Shown here: positions 1 to 14,000 of the stretch, piece after piece
Layout of the letters: each line of letters begins with the position of its first letter
Position numbering within the stretch: position 1 is the first letter of the stretch
Source of the DNA: Carettochelys insculpta
Taxonomy: Eukaryota > Chordata > Testudines > Carettochelyidae
Reading direction: 5' to 3'
DNA length: 64,000 bases
NCBI RefSeq assembly: GCF_033958435.1
Contig: NC_134161.1
Location: 5,704,001 to 5,768,000, forward strand
Notes under the pieces: model-generated
The model's database searches: none
The model's input: only the letters and a program-made list of their open reading frames with translations
What the model was told of the DNA's origin: nothing
Made by a program: the position numbers and the translations under genes

Positions 1-217
1 AAGGAAAAAACTACTTCACCAGGAGCGTGGTGAAGCACTAGAATGTGTTGCTTAGGGGGTGGTGGATTCTCCATCCCTTGAGGTTTTTAAGTCTCAGCTT
101 GACAAGGTCCTGGTTGGGATGACTAAGATGGGGTTGATCCTGCTTGAAGCAGGGGGCTGGACTAGATGACCTCCTGAGGTCCCTTCCAGACCTACAATTC
201 TATGATTCTATGAAAGT
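1..217 (+). mobile_element. CR1 LINE 3' end
   Basis: The sequence has the usual CR1 3' terminal text (a stretch reading GACAAGGTCCTGGTTGGGAT, then GACCTCCTGAGGTCCCTTCC) and closes with the 8-bp tail repeat ATTCTATGATTCTATGA. The copy is 5'-truncated by the window edge. CR1 is the dominant LINE of turtles, crocodilians and birds. Confidence 0.85.
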
Positions 218-491
218 AAACTCCTTCTTACCAGGCTGGCACTGAGCTGCCTTCAGCTCAAGACAATTCTCTTCTTTCTCATTCTTTATGTGCTTTTTGA
301 TACCTACAACAAATCACACAGGGTCCAAGAGGCAAGAGACTTTTTTCGCTATACACACTTGATTAATCTGTGGAGCACAGCACTACTTACACAAGTGTCC
401 TGAGGGGAAAAAACAGCACATTATCAGGAAATTAAAGGCTGTCACAATGCAGGTACACAAGGAGGCCAAATTAAGGTTACACAGAAAACTT

Positions 492-655
492 TATCAAAAC
501 AAAAAAGCAGTCATGTAGCACTTTAAAGACTAACAAAATCATTTATTAGGTGATGAGCGTTCGTGGGACAGACCCACTTCTGATTTTGTTAGTCTTTAAA
601 GTATGACTGCCTTTTTGTTTTGATAGAATACAGACTAATATGGCTCTGTCACAAT
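492..655. mobile_element. Foldback pair of tRNA-derived SINEs
   Basis: A SINE body on the plus strand (492-580) runs directly into a second copy on the minus strand (583-655), which keeps the tRNA-related head at its right end. The arms 492-539 and 583-625 are near-perfect inverted repeats sharing the text TTTAAAGACTAACAAAAT. Confidence 0.7.
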
Positions 656-2739
656 AGGAAACTTTAATTCAAGTTATTTTATGACTTCTAGAGGTTTGAC
701 TTTGCAAACAAAGTCAAAAATGGTCCTTTCGTGCAGGCAGCAAAGGGAAACCATGTAATCTACATTTAAAAAACAAACTGAAAAATTGAAAAAACAAACA
801 TTTCATTCATTGAGAACACATCTGCCCTCTACACCAGTCATGTGCGAAACTGAGATCCTTAGATCCACAGCACAGACTACTGCTGTGTAAGTGACCAGTG
901 TAAGTGGAGGAAGCAGAAGGCTGGGGTTTTTTTCTATGTGGCCCTGCCCTCAGCAGGGAGGTGGATCCACACTTTGCCAGTGGGTTTCGCAGCTATTTGC
1001 TAGACAGCAAAGCTATGTTGAGAGAAATAATGGGTTCATTTGTGAGGTCTGTATAGGAGCATTTGGGAGCCATAGCCATTAAGTCTCTACTGCGCTCATG
1101 TGATCTTTCAGGAGCTAGTAACTCATGCAGAATCTGGCAGATTTTCAGCAAATATCTCCTTGCTACTAGGGCAACCCCAGAGTCAAATTTCAAGTCCCTG
1201 CTCCAAAACAAGGACCCTGTAAGAATTATTTTTAGTATCGGCAAAACAAGTCAACTTGGTCTCAGAAATGTCTGTGATGAACCTTTAAAGAAAGCAATCA
1301 GCCAATCAGGTAAATATTCAGCATGAAAAACTTCAACCCACACCAGTTTAAATTTGGCAAAGTTCTATGCAACCGAAAATAAGAGCCCGTAACAGGAAGT
1401 GTCAGGGACTCTCAGCTGGAGGGATTATTACCTGCGCTACCTGTAACACCTCATAAAAATGATTGGCATTCCAGGTTCATTTCCTTCCACATGCAGGAAG
1501 CCACTGATAAATATCCCTGGACTACTTCTTAACTCACACACAGTGTAGCTGGAGTAAGACTCATTTCCATGGAAAATGACAGCCTCCTACCAGGCTCTGG
1601 CTGCAGACTCCATCCAATGCCTGCATTTCTTCCAAAGGTAAATCTGCATATGCAGTGCAGAGAAGTGACACAGGTTGTTTCAATCTCTCTCCCTGGACAC
1701 CAGAGGCAACCACACCCAAGAGGCCTTCAACTCATTTCACGCAAGCCACCATCACCGTCATCAGCCTTTTATTTCAATCTTTGAACCTGCAGCCAACTTG
1801 CCCGAGATAAAAGATTACGTAAGCCTTTCCTGGATCTCTTTTACCAGCAAGGTGAGAGCAGGCTGAGCAAACTTTTAATGTCAGGCCCCACTTTTCATCC
1901 CTGCAGTGATCAAGGCCCCCCAGCTGGACTAATGTAGTCCAAACTGACAGAAAGTTCAGTGACATTCCTAGGAGAGAAAAAAAAAAACAAAAAAACCTTT
2001 TGGCACGTGTAAAAAGATAAGTCAGCAGAATGTACAAACTCTATTAATCGGTATATAAATGTGAATATACAGACCTAAACACGGTAACATAGTTCAACAT
2101 TTTAATGACATGGGCACGCCTGAGCCCCAGCAGCCAATCATGCTGTGCCCACCCCCCCCACTTACAAAACTGCACCTCCACTTTGCACAGTCTTGGGTTT
2201 TTGGGATCTGTCCTTTGTGGATTTCTGGGATCCTGAGTCTTTACCGTCTCCTTTGAAGTATTCCTGGGAGATATCCAAACTGCACGAGCAGACTCAAAAA
2301 GGTACCACTAATGCCTTGCATTAGTCTCTGCAGGGTTCGGAGAAACAGAAATGCTCTGGGAATGATCAAAGGCTTCATGGCCGTTCCGATCCCACCCAGC
2401 TATGTCACAGTGACCTCCGTGGTAGCAAATAAGCACAACCCATTAGCCTACCGCATCACAGAACAGCAGCTGTATCGCAAGCCTCCTTTCTCGCCACAGT
2501 CCCAGCGGGGCTGAGGGGCGGCTTCAAAGGAAACACAATTTGAGAAAAAGGTCACTCCGCCGTACAACTGAGAGAAGTTGTGCGTCTGTCTGTCCGAGCG
2601 TCCGTCCAGCTGGCTGAGTTTCTCCAAGACCTCCTCCTCAACAGTTAAGAGCTAGGGCCATCAAATGTCCTATGCAGCTTCCTCTTAGCCTAACTTAAGC
2701 AAGGTCAGGGTTTGGGTGTGCCAAGACACTGGAAAGGGA
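656..2739. other. No gene recognised
   Basis: This is moderately AT-rich sequence without a convincing exon, RNA gene or full repeat. The open frames here are short, lack splice context and resemble no family I know. If PTS transcription runs past its poly(A) signal, this is 3' flank. Confidence 0.5.
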
Positions 2740-2875
2740 GGGGTCGGCTAGCAAGAGTACGTACACTGCATCTGACGAAGCAGGTCTTTCCCCAAAATAG
2801 CTGTTAGTCTATAAGGTGCCACAGGACTTCTTGTTGTTTTTGAAGGTACAGACTAACACGACTACCTCTCAAATA
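2740..2875 (-). mobile_element. tRNA-derived SINE (Cry-like)
   Basis: Read on the minus strand it shows the family text GTAGTCGTGTTAGTCTGTAC, then CAACAAGAAGTCCTGTGGCA and the AAGACCTGCTTCGTCAGATG end. The copy is near full length but diverged. Confidence 0.75.
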
Positions 2876-3170
2876 CTAAACTGAGAATGACCAAGTGGGG
2901 CAGCTGCCCTGGGAATAGAGTGGTCAGGGTCGGGGGGTACTGTCAGCTGGGCACTAAGGTCCCTACCCCCTTCCCTGAGCCTCTCCTCAGCCCCCAACTC
3001 TAATCCACGCACTCCCCAACTCCTGTGCTGAGCCTTTCACCCACCAATCCCTTGACACCTGCAACCCTCACATCCCCAGCCCCCTGATCTGAGCCCCTCC
3101 TTACCCCCCAACCCTGACTCCTGCACCCTCACATCCCCAGACACTTGTTATTAGCCCCGTCTTACTTCCT
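2876..3170. repeat. C-rich degenerate tandem repeat
   Basis: Repeated short blocks of the form CCCCCAACYCTGACTCCTGCACCCTCACATCCCCAG-like text are typical of the interior of a hAT-type element. Ends are not clear. Confidence 0.4.
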
Positions 3171-4529
3171 GGAGCAATGCTGGATAAATGTGCAAGTTGA
3201 TTTCATAAAGCTGATGTGCGCAGAAGGTTCTCCCTCTGCACAGTGCTGACATGAACTTATACAATTACACCCTCATGTGGCCACCTTATTAGAAGTGAAA
3301 AACACAAGAGGCTCGGGTAGTGCTTATCATGTGGGTTTTCTCTCTGCCAAAACTGAAGTAGGGAGGAGAAAATTCTTTTCTCCCTGCTCCTTTCCTGTGA
3401 ACAGAGGCCCAGCAAGAAAGGTGGGCAAAGACAGCTCAGGAAGGAGCATAGCACACAGCTGGGTTCTCACTTTAAAGTTGCTGTTTACAAGGAAGCAGTC
3501 TGGGTATTTTTCATGACTATAAATAAACTATTTGGCATAGGTAGTGAATACAGAAGGACCCTACTCCCTCTACCAGTGTTAAATGGAAGTCAAGGTTGAA
3601 GATTAGATTAAGTTCATTAAACCTTTCTAAGTTGATTTATCAAACTTTCATGAAATATATAGCTCTGTAATTGCCTATAGAAAGATTGCTCTCTCACCTT
3701 CTTTTGAAACTGTACTTGTAAATTAGCTTTAACCTCTTCCTGCTTCCTGGTCATATCTTCTGATTCCTCTTAGTGCCATTTAGAGCAATTTTCACATGAT
3801 AAAGAAAATGTCACACAGCAAAGCACCTTACCGCACTTCAAAACCGCCTTCCCCACACCAGGACATTCCACCAGTGAAGCAGGTTACATCACAGAATAGC
3901 TCAAGGAAACCTGCTGCAATACAGAGATAAAACGCTCTTTAACCACATGCCCCTCATTGTCCCTGACAACCCACACTGGAATCCATAAAGGGTAAAATTA
4001 AATAATGACACCCCATACTCAGTGGGGACCATTTTTCCTGAACCCCCACTCTGGCCTTCAAACAACCTCTTCTCATGCCACCTCTCCAAGTTGGTCATCG
4101 GATTCAAGCTCTCAACAGAACAGAAAACTTCAACTCAGAGGCATACCCAACCCTGCTATAACAATAGACATAAACCCCAAAGACTTCTCTCTCCCCTCTG
4201 ATGATCGATACTTCCCACAACACGTCTTTCAAGACCCGCAGGCCCTGCACAGTCCATGTGGCGTACTTCATCCAGTGCCGGCAACCAGGCCCCCACTCTT
4301 TCAAATGAACTCCCAGAGAAAAAGGGTAAAAGAGAAAAACACTCTACGGTCAAATGCTTCTCACAGAACAATCGCGCCACAGCTGTTCCCTCCCTCAAAG
4401 GAAGCCTGCACAATACCTTCGAAAGACGAGCCAAGGAACTAAAGTTCCCAACTTTGCTGGACATTGAGGGCTCATCTACACTTTAAAGGGTGTGGCAGCA
4501 GAGCTGCTATAGTGCTTCAGTGAAGGCCT
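3171..4529. other. No gene recognised
   Basis: Unique-looking sequence with overlapping open frames on both strands at 4.0-4.5 kb (up to 145 codons). None has a start context, splice signals or family resemblance. Confidence 0.45.
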
Positions 4530-5370
4530 ACACCAGGGTGGGGAACCTACCCCCCATCTGACGGCTTCCCTTGATCCAGCCCATGAGGCTCAGGGCTCCC
4601 CTCCCACCCCCTGCAGCAGGGCGAGATGGCCCTGGCACTGCTCGGGGGAGGGAGCCTCACAGGCCAGATCCAAGCAAGCGGCTCTGGGCTGGGAACAGCA
4701 GCACAGGGAAGCTCTGTCCCCTGTGCCAGCTTGCAGGCTCCACTCCCGTTGTGCCCACTAGCCAGGGATCCCCCATCCCTCCAACCCCCTTTCTCCTGCC
4801 CAGCCCTCACACCCTCATCTGACTCCTGCACTCTACCTCCTATCCAGCCCCCACAGCCCCAGCACTCGGGCACCCTACCTCCTGCCAAGACTCCACACCT
4901 CCTCTCCTGCTCCACACTTTACGCCCAGACCCTGCACCCCCAGTCCACTCCCTGGCAATCCCCTCCCACACACTGAACCCATCATTTTTGGCCCCACCTC
5001 AGAGCCTACAAGGGCCCCACAAAATCTACTAGCCTCAAGCCCCCAGAAGAGTTAATCTGCCCTGGACAGAAGCCCCGAGCCTCGGCCTCCCCCCACATCC
5101 TCACAGTGGCCTCGAGTGCAAGGGGAACCCTGTCACCACCAGTTGCAAGTGAGGTGAGCGTGTCTTTTTTTCTGCTTACAGTTGGGGGCCACATCCGTGA
5201 GGGGTTGTTTTTGGGGGGGAGGGTTTGGGGAGGGGGGTTTTGCCTTCTCACTTGCATGTGGCCCCCCCCAACTGATTTTTCTGTGGGTCAGTGGTCCCTG
5301 GCCAGCCTTCCATTCATAACTTTTGGGGCTCCCTTCGGCATTGTCTGCAGAGCACAGGTTAGGCGGTAAC
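4530..5370. mobile_element. hAT-type element (GGTGGGGAACCT end)
   Basis: The left end reads CACCAGGGTGGGGAACCT, a Charlie/SPIN-type hAT terminus. The interior is C-rich, and the right part (GTGGGTCAGTGGTCCCTGGC) matches a second copy at 17.40-17.84 kb in the same orientation. No transposase frame is present, so the copy is non-autonomous. Confidence 0.6.
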
Positions 5371-5844
5371 TGTCCTCTGGCTGATGTTACGTGTATCACG
5401 GCTTAGTCTTCACAGGGTGCGCCTGATTTCTTGACTCACCCTGCACGTTCTGTTATGCTGCAAAAAGCCACATTAAAAGCAAAAACAAACCACAGTGACA
5501 AAATGATGCAGACTCAGAGCCAGCGCAACAGGAGCAGCCTGAAGCAGCAGCCCTGAGACATGCCAAATGTTCTTTTCCTCTCCAAGGCCATGTTGACTCT
5601 GAAGCCAGAGGACAATGATGCCAACTCACTGGAGATACGTTAGGCTCGAGCGCCTTTTCCATCGCTGTGGGTAAACTGGGGTGGGTGGAGATTCATGGTG
5701 CGGAATGGACTGTTCAAACCACTCCTATTTTAAAGTCCATTCCAACAGTATCCGCTAGAATCAGCTGCCTCCTCCCTACCCAATTTAATTCTGACACATG
5801 ACCTAATCACATATCCTGTTCATAAAGCCAGCAGATCCTTCTTT
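5371..5844. other. No gene recognised
   Basis: No exon or repeat that I can name. Confidence 0.4.
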
Positions 5845-6372
5845 ACCATGGAGACCCTGTATCTGAGGACCTCACTGTGGGCACTGCAATACAGGAAAGA
5901 CGCGGACACATTGGCAAACAGAAAAGAGCAATAAAATTTTTTAAAGATCTAGGAAACCTGACTTCTGAAGACTGAAAGAACTGGGTTTGTTTAGCGTGGA
6001 GAAGAGAAGATAGAGAGGGGACGTGATAACAGTTTTCAAGTATCTAAAAACTGATACGAGTGTGAAAATTTATTCTCCTTCACCTCCGAGGACTGGGCAA
6101 GAAGCAATGGACTTAAACTGCAGCAAGGGAAGTTTTAGGTTGGACATTAGGAAACGCTTTCCGTCAGGGTTGTTAAGCACTGGAATAAATTGCCAAGGGA
6201 GGTTGTAGAATCTGTCACTGGAGATTCTGAAGAGCAGGTGAGACACACACACACACACACACACACACATGCATCTGCCAGGGATGATCGAGATGGTGCT
6301 TGGGCCTGCCACAAGTACAGGGGACAGGACTCAATGACCTTCAGAGATCCTTTCGAGTTCTGTGACTCACTT
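5845..6372 (+). mobile_element. CR1 LINE 3' region with (CA)n insertion
   Basis: The text matches the CR1 3' region: GGTTGGACATTAGGAAACGC, then CTGGAATAAATTGCCAAGGG. A CA dinucleotide run (about 6241-6269) interrupts it before the terminal part CAGGACTCAATGACCTTCAG. Confidence 0.8.
6241..6270. repeat. (CA)n microsatellite
   Basis: About 14 uninterrupted CA units lie inside a CR1 copy. This is probably length-polymorphic. Confidence 0.9.
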
Positions 6373-7805
6373 TCTCCAAGGCAGCTCTACACTACCAAAA
6401 AGCTGTGGGACACGGAAAAGGAGCAGGCACGTGGGGCCTGATACAGCTGTGTAGGGACAGAAGGGAGGCAGTTTGCATCTCCACATCTCCGGGACTGCTA
6501 GAGGCTAGTGCAGCACAGGGGGAGCAATACCTTGTGCCTTGGCTGAAATGGGCCCGTGGAAGTTTTGTAAGGGTCCATAAATGCTGGGGCGCAGGTCCAT
6601 CCCTGACACGCGTCTGCCTTTCGTCTGGTGCATCTTAGCACGCGCTTTCCTTTGGAGGCTATTGCAGAGCACAGAAGTTTATTGTACCAGGAATAACTTT
6701 AGGATGAGGCAGAAACTTGCACCTGCCCTGTCACACCTTTGTCCCTCGTTGAGGACAACAATTAGTTGGACCAATGGTCTGTGACACAGCTTGGATCAGA
6801 GCTTCTACATTGATCGAGCCCCCATAGGCAAGTGACAGAGCCCGAGGAGAAGCCCACAGGATTTCCCGGGGACTGACATAGTAAGCGCAGAAGATTTAGG
6901 ACTCTGATCAGTATGGCTGCATGTGTGAGAAAAGTACCCAAAACACAGAAGAGAAAGTGGGAGTGAGGCACAAAAAGCCAAGACAGCCAAAGAGGCAGTG
7001 GGAGCATGAGTCTGAGACCCAGAGAGCTTCTCAGTAAAGTGCTGGCTGAAAAGAGGCTTGGAACTGTGAGCAAAGAAACTGCCTCCTGCTGTTTGATTCC
7101 TGTTGTGGTCAAGAAAACAGCCTTTTATGTACCTTCACTGGCAATAAACAGCACTGCAATAAAGCAGCACCTAACTCTATCTCCAGTTTCTACTCTTAGC
7201 AGAAACAACCCACTAAACCCTGAACTTTAGCTAACTACTGAGGCCAAAATGGGTAGCAGTGTTTTCTTTTCTCCCACAGCCCTGCCTCCTCCCTTCCCCG
7301 TGCAGTAGCATAAAACTGGCCTGCAGGCTGGCATTCACGAGCAAAGCTTTATCATTGACACACGAAAATAAGCAACTTTGTGGTTTGTAGCAGTGGGTTT
7401 CCACGAAACCCCAAGTTGTCTTAAATCAAAGTGTTACTAAGAACCAGCCTATGGCATTGAAGAAACAAAGCAAAAACCTGTTACGCTCACCAATACCACA
7501 GTCCCTGATCTTACGGTGGAAACAGACCAGTTGCGAGGGGCAGACCTGCAGCACAAAAAGAGGGAAAAGTCATTTCTTAGTCTTCCCCCCAGACCCCCAT
7601 CAAATCCCAGCAGAATGGTATGTATTTAGCTTGCATGTTTCTTCTTGAGACAGAACAGACTCCACACAGGCATAAAGCTCCACAGGTTTCACATCAGCCT
7701 GGTGGGTGTAGTTTGCATACTGTCCATTTGATAAAAAGAGGTCGGCAAATTCTGAGAACCTCAAATTAAACAGAAAACCTCATTAGGTCGCCACAATAAA
7801 TGGTC
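6373..7805. other. No gene recognised; 3' flank of PTS
   Basis: No exon-like sequence was recognised. It lies downstream of the PTS stop codon and its candidate poly(A) signal on the minus strand. Confidence 0.45.
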
Positions 7806-7811
7806 TTTAAT
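7806..7811 (-). terminator. Candidate poly(A) signal of PTS
   Basis: The plus-strand TTTAAT is ATTAAA on the minus strand, about 115 bp past the PTS stop codon. It is the nearest common signal variant; use is inferred. Confidence 0.4.
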
Positions 7812-7925
7812 TATCTTAAAATGACCTCAGATTAAAAAAATAAAACATCGCTGTCTACAGATCACAGGTGGGGCTTCAACAATTCACTGGTACATTGATT
7901 TGATCAATTCCTCAGGCATTTACGA

Positions 7926-8067
7926 TCATTTCTCAGGTGCTGTCTCTTCCCCTTTGTACACAACAATGTTCTGGTCCGTTTCATACACTTTGACTTTATA
8001 AAGAGTTCCCGGGGGCAGATGCTTCTGGAGGTTTTCCCAGATGTACACTGCCACGTTCTCAGTTGTG
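7926..8067 (-). CDS. PTS: PTS exon 6 (last coding exon)
   Basis: 142 nt from acceptor ctttcag| to the TGA at 7928-7926. It encodes [18 protein letters not shown], then [11 protein letters not shown] with Glu131, and ends [10 protein letters not shown]. Confidence 0.95.
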
Positions 8068-11000
8068 CTGAAAGGGAAACAGGGCTGAAGTTAGACAGGG
8101 AGCAGCCAAGGCAGACGGATTTCTCGTGCACGAGACATCACATACATACAATGATGGATGATAGAGGGAGAAGCTGGGGAGGTAGTCGATCAACTTCTGG
8201 AGAATTAGTGGAGTTTGAACTGGTGCCTGAACGTATGTACGGCAACCATTATTATCCATAAAACAACACAGGCTGGACTCTGGTGCCAGTTCTAGTTCTA
8301 CCCACCTGACGACATCAGCAAAGTAAGCCACGTCTTTATCCAGGTTCTTGTGGTCAAGTGGCTCCACGATAGCTTCCTGAGGGCAGAGAGGAAGGAGACT
8401 GATCACTGGATCAACAGGGAAGATCAAGGGGGCACAATGAATGGCAGGTTCTAACCGTGCTCCTGGGACCTAGCAAGGGCCCTGCGGGGTCTGCAGAGCA
8501 ATTCCACACACTCACACCGGGAACGGAGATGTCACTGGGGACCGTGCTGGCCTTCTCTTGAGAGGCCCGAGGTAGCCAGAGTTGGTAAGAAGGTACCAGG
8601 GCAGCACTATCAGAGGGAGACAGCAAAACGTAATGCCATGGGTGAGGGGAAATCAAAGACCTCGCACATCACTGGCCAGCATGGGGGCCAGCAGGGGACA
8701 TTACCCTGCAACAGCGCTGAAGCATTTTTATCTCATTAGCCATTCCCTATTTCTGCACTCCTAACAATATTTACTCCCCACTTGCCCACACCATCACTGG
8801 ATATTATACCAGTGCTGATTCCCAGGTGAGAGCTCTGTGGGCTCAGCATTATTACCTGCATGTACTCTTTCAGGTCTGTCAGGTTTATAACCATTCCTGA
8901 GGTAGGATCAATCTACAGGGCAAAGAGCAAAAGCAAATTAGAAGTACATCTACTAACCCTCACAACCCAACTGAGCCACCAATCCCACCAAAAGCTTCAG
9001 CCAGCACAAACCCAGACCACCTGGTATCTGCAACTTCCAAAATGGGCGCTCAGGCTTCCTGACCCGACAGAAAAATCTCTTTCTGCCATCAGACATTGTC
9101 TGCAGTTTGGCCACCCTTACATAAGGCCATGAAGAACATACCTTAATGGCTAAATATGGAACTCGCAAAAGACCGGTGAAGTTTATAATGTCTCTAGCAG
9201 GAAGAAAGCTCCTCAGACATGGTCATTAAGCAGTGCTTGGGCAGAGCTCATCAGCCACACAGAGAAGCAGCCAAGGAGGCAAGAACAAGGATAATAATCG
9301 GTTGTTTCACCAACCTGAGACACAACTGATAGCTAGCATGGATCACGCACACACCATGAGCACTGGCAGGACCTAGCTACAGTGCACAGGTAATCTGGTT
9401 CTCTCCCAAAGGAACTGCTGTTCTGTGGGCTGACGGCCATGGTTTCCCAAGCTGGGACTGTCTGGCAGAGACCTCTCTCTGCTAGAAGATGGGACTAGAC
9501 AGATGAAGATGGGTCACTCAAAATTGCCCTGCTCCATTCATTCCCTCAGAAGCATCTGGCATTGGCCACTGCTAGAGGGCAAGATACTGCATGTGATGGA
9601 TCATTCTGACCCAGCACAGCCATTCTTATGTTAACTCCCACCATCAGCCATCACGGACTTAAGATTTAAACCCAGGATTGTGGCCTCCCGCCATCCTGCA
9701 AGGGCACAGAGCCCTGTGCACCAAGGTAACAAGCCCTGTGAAGAGGATTTTACAACTCTGATGCCTGACAGGCCTTTCTATTTCTGCGCGGTCAGAAAAA
9801 CTTGCACTCAGCAACTTACACTTGTACCAGCATCATAAGTACAGGGAATTTGGAGGATGAGTTTCCAAACAGAAGAAAATGTAAATGGATATATTTATGC
9901 TTATAAATAAATATATTTATTCAGATATTATATATAAATATTTAATTTATATTTAATATTCATGCCCGCTTTAAACAGGATTGGGTGTTCAAGTCTGAGT
10001 GAGAAAAATATTTCCTCAGCTCTTGTACAATGCATGTACCTCCACAGTATGGAGCTTCTCAACAGGATATGCAGTCCTGAATCAGATTGCACTGGAATTA
10101 TTCCATAACCATGATCTGTATCTCTGAAGACCATCAAGCCTTTTTGTACATAACGTCTCTGATAGTATCATGTGAGTCTCTGTTTCGCAACACGATTGAG
10201 AGTTATGAAATACTCTCTGCATTTTCAGATATCTGGGGGCCAACGGATTCATCAGAGTAGGCTTGGATTTAGTGGGGTTAAGTGGATAGTTAATGGGCAG
10301 TTCAGTGATGACACTTGGAATACGCTCCATAATTGGTTGGACTATCCGGAGCACTAGATAGGCCCAATACGTTCACCACATGTGGCAAATAGGACAAACG
10401 GGGCAGCCAATCCGTGGCTCTCGAGTCGCATGCAGCTCTTGAGCCACATGCAGCTCTTGGAGCCTTTAAATGCTGCTCCTCCTGAGAGCCACCTGCAGGG
10501 AGTGCCATCAGTCTGCACCGCACCCGCACCCCATCACTTGGTGGGAGAAGTGCATGGTGGCAGTGGCCCCAGCAGCCACCCCCACGGTAGCTCTGGGGGG
10601 TCACTGGCATTGAAGTAGAACAGGGAACCAGGGGTGCCTGGCTCTGGGGGAGGGCATTCAGTTAGAGTCGGAGGGAGGGCGCCTGGCTCTGGGGGATGGC
10701 ATTTATTTAGCGATGGGGGGAGGGAGAGCTGGGAGTGCAAATAGCATGGCAACCATCAGCGTTGACAACAACAATGGCAACCACAAGCGTTGCGATCTTT
10801 GAATTCCTATTGGACACTGCTGAGGCAAACAAATCTAAATCAATAGAAGTCGCATAGTGCTGAGAATCCACCTTGAACCACAAGGTATGTCTACACTCGC
10901 AGGGTGCTCGGCACACTGTGACCAATCTTCCAGGGATCGATTTTACTGAAGGTGTGAAGACGCAGCAAAATCGATCTCTCTGAGATCAGCCGTCGACCCT

Positions 11001-14000
11001 GGTACTCCACACTGATGCATATAACAAATGGCCTGGCTAGAATTGCATATCTGGAATCGACTTTCATCCCTAGTGTAGACCAAGCCTTAGTTTCTTTAAT
11101 GCATGGGAATCACAGTTAAACAAAACAAAAGCAAAGGGCCTCCTGCAGTAATGAGCTAACTTCCCAAACACTTGGCCCCACTGTTGCTCAGGAAAGAGGT
11201 CATCTAGATATGAGAGCAGGAGCCAAGGCTGGGCTCCTGTAATGAGCTGCATGTGGGTGGACCCTGGAGGCCACATGGGCTACGTCTACACGTGCACCCA
11301 ACTTCGAAATAGCTTATTTCGATGTTGCGACATCGAAATAGGCTATTTCGATGAATAACGTCTACACGTCCTCCAGGGCTGGCAACGTCGATGTTCAACT
11401 TCGACGTTGCTCAGCCCAACATCGAAATAGGCACAGCGAGGGAACGTCTACACGTCAAAGTAGCACACATCGAAATAAGGGAGCCAGGCACAGCTGCAGA
11501 CAGGGTCACGGGGCGGACTCAACAGCAAGTCGCTCCCTTAAAGGGCCCCTCCCAGACACACTTTCATTAAACAGTGCAAGATACACAGAGCCAACAACTA
11601 GTTGCAGACCCTGTATATGCAGCACGGACCCCCAGCTGCAGCAGCAGCAGCCAGAAGCCCTGGGCTAAGGGCTGCTGCCCACGGTGACCACAGAGCCCCG
11701 CAAGGGCTGGAGAGAGAGTATCTCTCAACCCCCCAGCTGATGACCGCCATGGAGGACCCCGCTATTTCGATGTTGCGGGACGCGGATCGTCTACACGTCC
11801 CTACTTCGATGTTGAACGTCGAAGTAGGGCGCTATTCCCATCCCCTCATGGGGTTAGCGACTTCGACGTCTCGCCGCCTAACGTCGATTTCAACTTCGAA
11901 ATAGCGCCCAACACGTGTAGACGTGACGGGCGCTATTTCGAAGTTACTGCCGCTACTTCGAAGTAGCGTGCACGTGTAGACGCAGCCATGAAGTTCAGTG
12001 CAAGACTGGGGCTGCAATGTAGCATGTCCTTTGGAGAGGAAGCGTGAGAAGGGGAGCTGCCTTTGCTGGACCCCTCTCTCACATGCAAGCGATTACAGAA
12101 AACCTTCCTCTCACCGGTGGATGGAACAAAGGGGTCTCAGGCAAGCTAGGACTTTTAGCAATTCTACTCAGACAAACACCAACGGTTTGGTGACGTTGTG
12201 CCCTCATATGTTTTATGGAAATATATTTTTGAATATGAATATACCTCACTCGAATATGCCTAACTCAAATATGCTTTATGCAAAATCTGCCATGTAACCC
12301 ATCTTTAGGTAGCTTGGAATGCCCTGCATTCTCTTTGTTTGCAGGTATTATTCCTGTATTTGACGTTAGAAGTATAAACCTGTTTATTTATCTAGATGGG
12401 CCAATGAAGGCCATTTAGTTGTACTCAAGGAACTTAATGGCCCAGTGCTCAAGATAACCTGTGAATAGCCTTCTTCTTGTAAGCCTGTACAATGGTCGGT
12501 CCAGTCAAGACATGTGGCCAGATCAGGTGATCCTGGAACCCACTTTAGATATGGTACTTTTCCGTGTGTGTGTGAAATGCTCAAAACTGAACATAAAGGA
12601 TTCCTGCATTCGGCAAAATCTATTTATAGGCAGGAAACCAAACAACAGAAGAGTGGCCAGATATCAAGATAGCCGCTGCTTACCATTGACATGACTTCTG
12701 AAATCATGTAAGACTGAATGGGGGAAGGATCATGCTCAAGCTAGTGGTGCGTGGAGTAGCTTGTGAAAAGGGATGATCAGAACTACTTTAGAGTAAGGAA
12801 TTGCATGGAACAAGTTTCTTAAGAGTATTAAACATGCTCTGTCTTATTTATCTTAGTAACTTACTTTGATCTGCCTCTTAATACTTGAAACCACTTTAAT
12901 CCTACTTCTTATATTTCATAAAATCAGTTTTGTTTATTATTAAACCCAGTGTAAATAATCGTCATCTGAGAGGGACAACAGTTGTGCATCTCTCTCTTTC
13001 ATCGATAAAGGTAGCGAACAAAAGATGAGCTTGCCCTGTATAAAATTTCTATGCAGATTAAGACAGATTCATCTGGGGTTCTGGTCCCACTGGACTGTGC
13101 ACCTGGGTGCTGTCCCAAGTTCCCATGACTGAATCTTCCCAGAGGTGAGCTGCTCTCAATGTCTGTGTTGCTTGGCTGTGACCCCAACTCTGTGTCATGT
13201 TGGCGGAGGCCAGAGGTTCTGGCTCACCAGATGGGTGGAGGAGACCCCCAGAGGGCAGGTAGGCAAGTTTAGTGGTATGATCAGCCCCAATCATGTCACA
13301 ATTTCACGGGGATCTCTGTGACCCAAACTGTTGCAAGTGTTTTGGAAAAGAACAGAAGAATTCACACTTGCAAGCAACATGCTGATACCTCCAAAGGAGG
13401 ACAGAAAAGGAATAATGATTGCACTTACCTCTCCATGGACAGTCACGACAACTAGAGGAAGAAAAAGATCAGATTATCATCAGTGTGATCTAGTATACAC
13501 GAAAACAAATCACATGAGCCGCACAGCATTAATCAGCCTCAGGAAGTGGTTGGTGGATTAATGACAGCAGAAGTGGTCCTGCTTGAAAAAAATATCCACT
13601 CGAGTAAGGACAGTAACTAACCCTACAGTACTTGTGATTCTTGAAGATGGGCACAAGATTAGATTCCTTAGGTTGGCAATGTCTACTGGGACTGTGCCTT
13701 CCCCTGAGAGAATAAAGGTCTGACAATTCCACAACAGAGTCTTACCAAAAGGGGCATCTGATTTGGAAGTTCCTGCTAAGGAACGGTATCCTGTTAACGT
13801 GAGGATTGTAGCTGTCCAACAAAAGCCAAATACAAGCCACTCCTCAAACCAGCATCGGAGGCTGCCCAAGTTCTAATGGAACAAGCTGTCATGTGGGGAG
13901 GTTGTTAACCCGTAACACGCCGATACAGTTGGAGATCCACTTAAATCGGGGTGGAGAACATCCAGCCCACAGGCCACCAGACCATCTGTTTACCTGAGCA

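Noticed and set aside
4005..4486. 145-codon plus-strand frame
   Set aside because: Overlapped by equal frames on the other strand; no start context, splice sites or domain.
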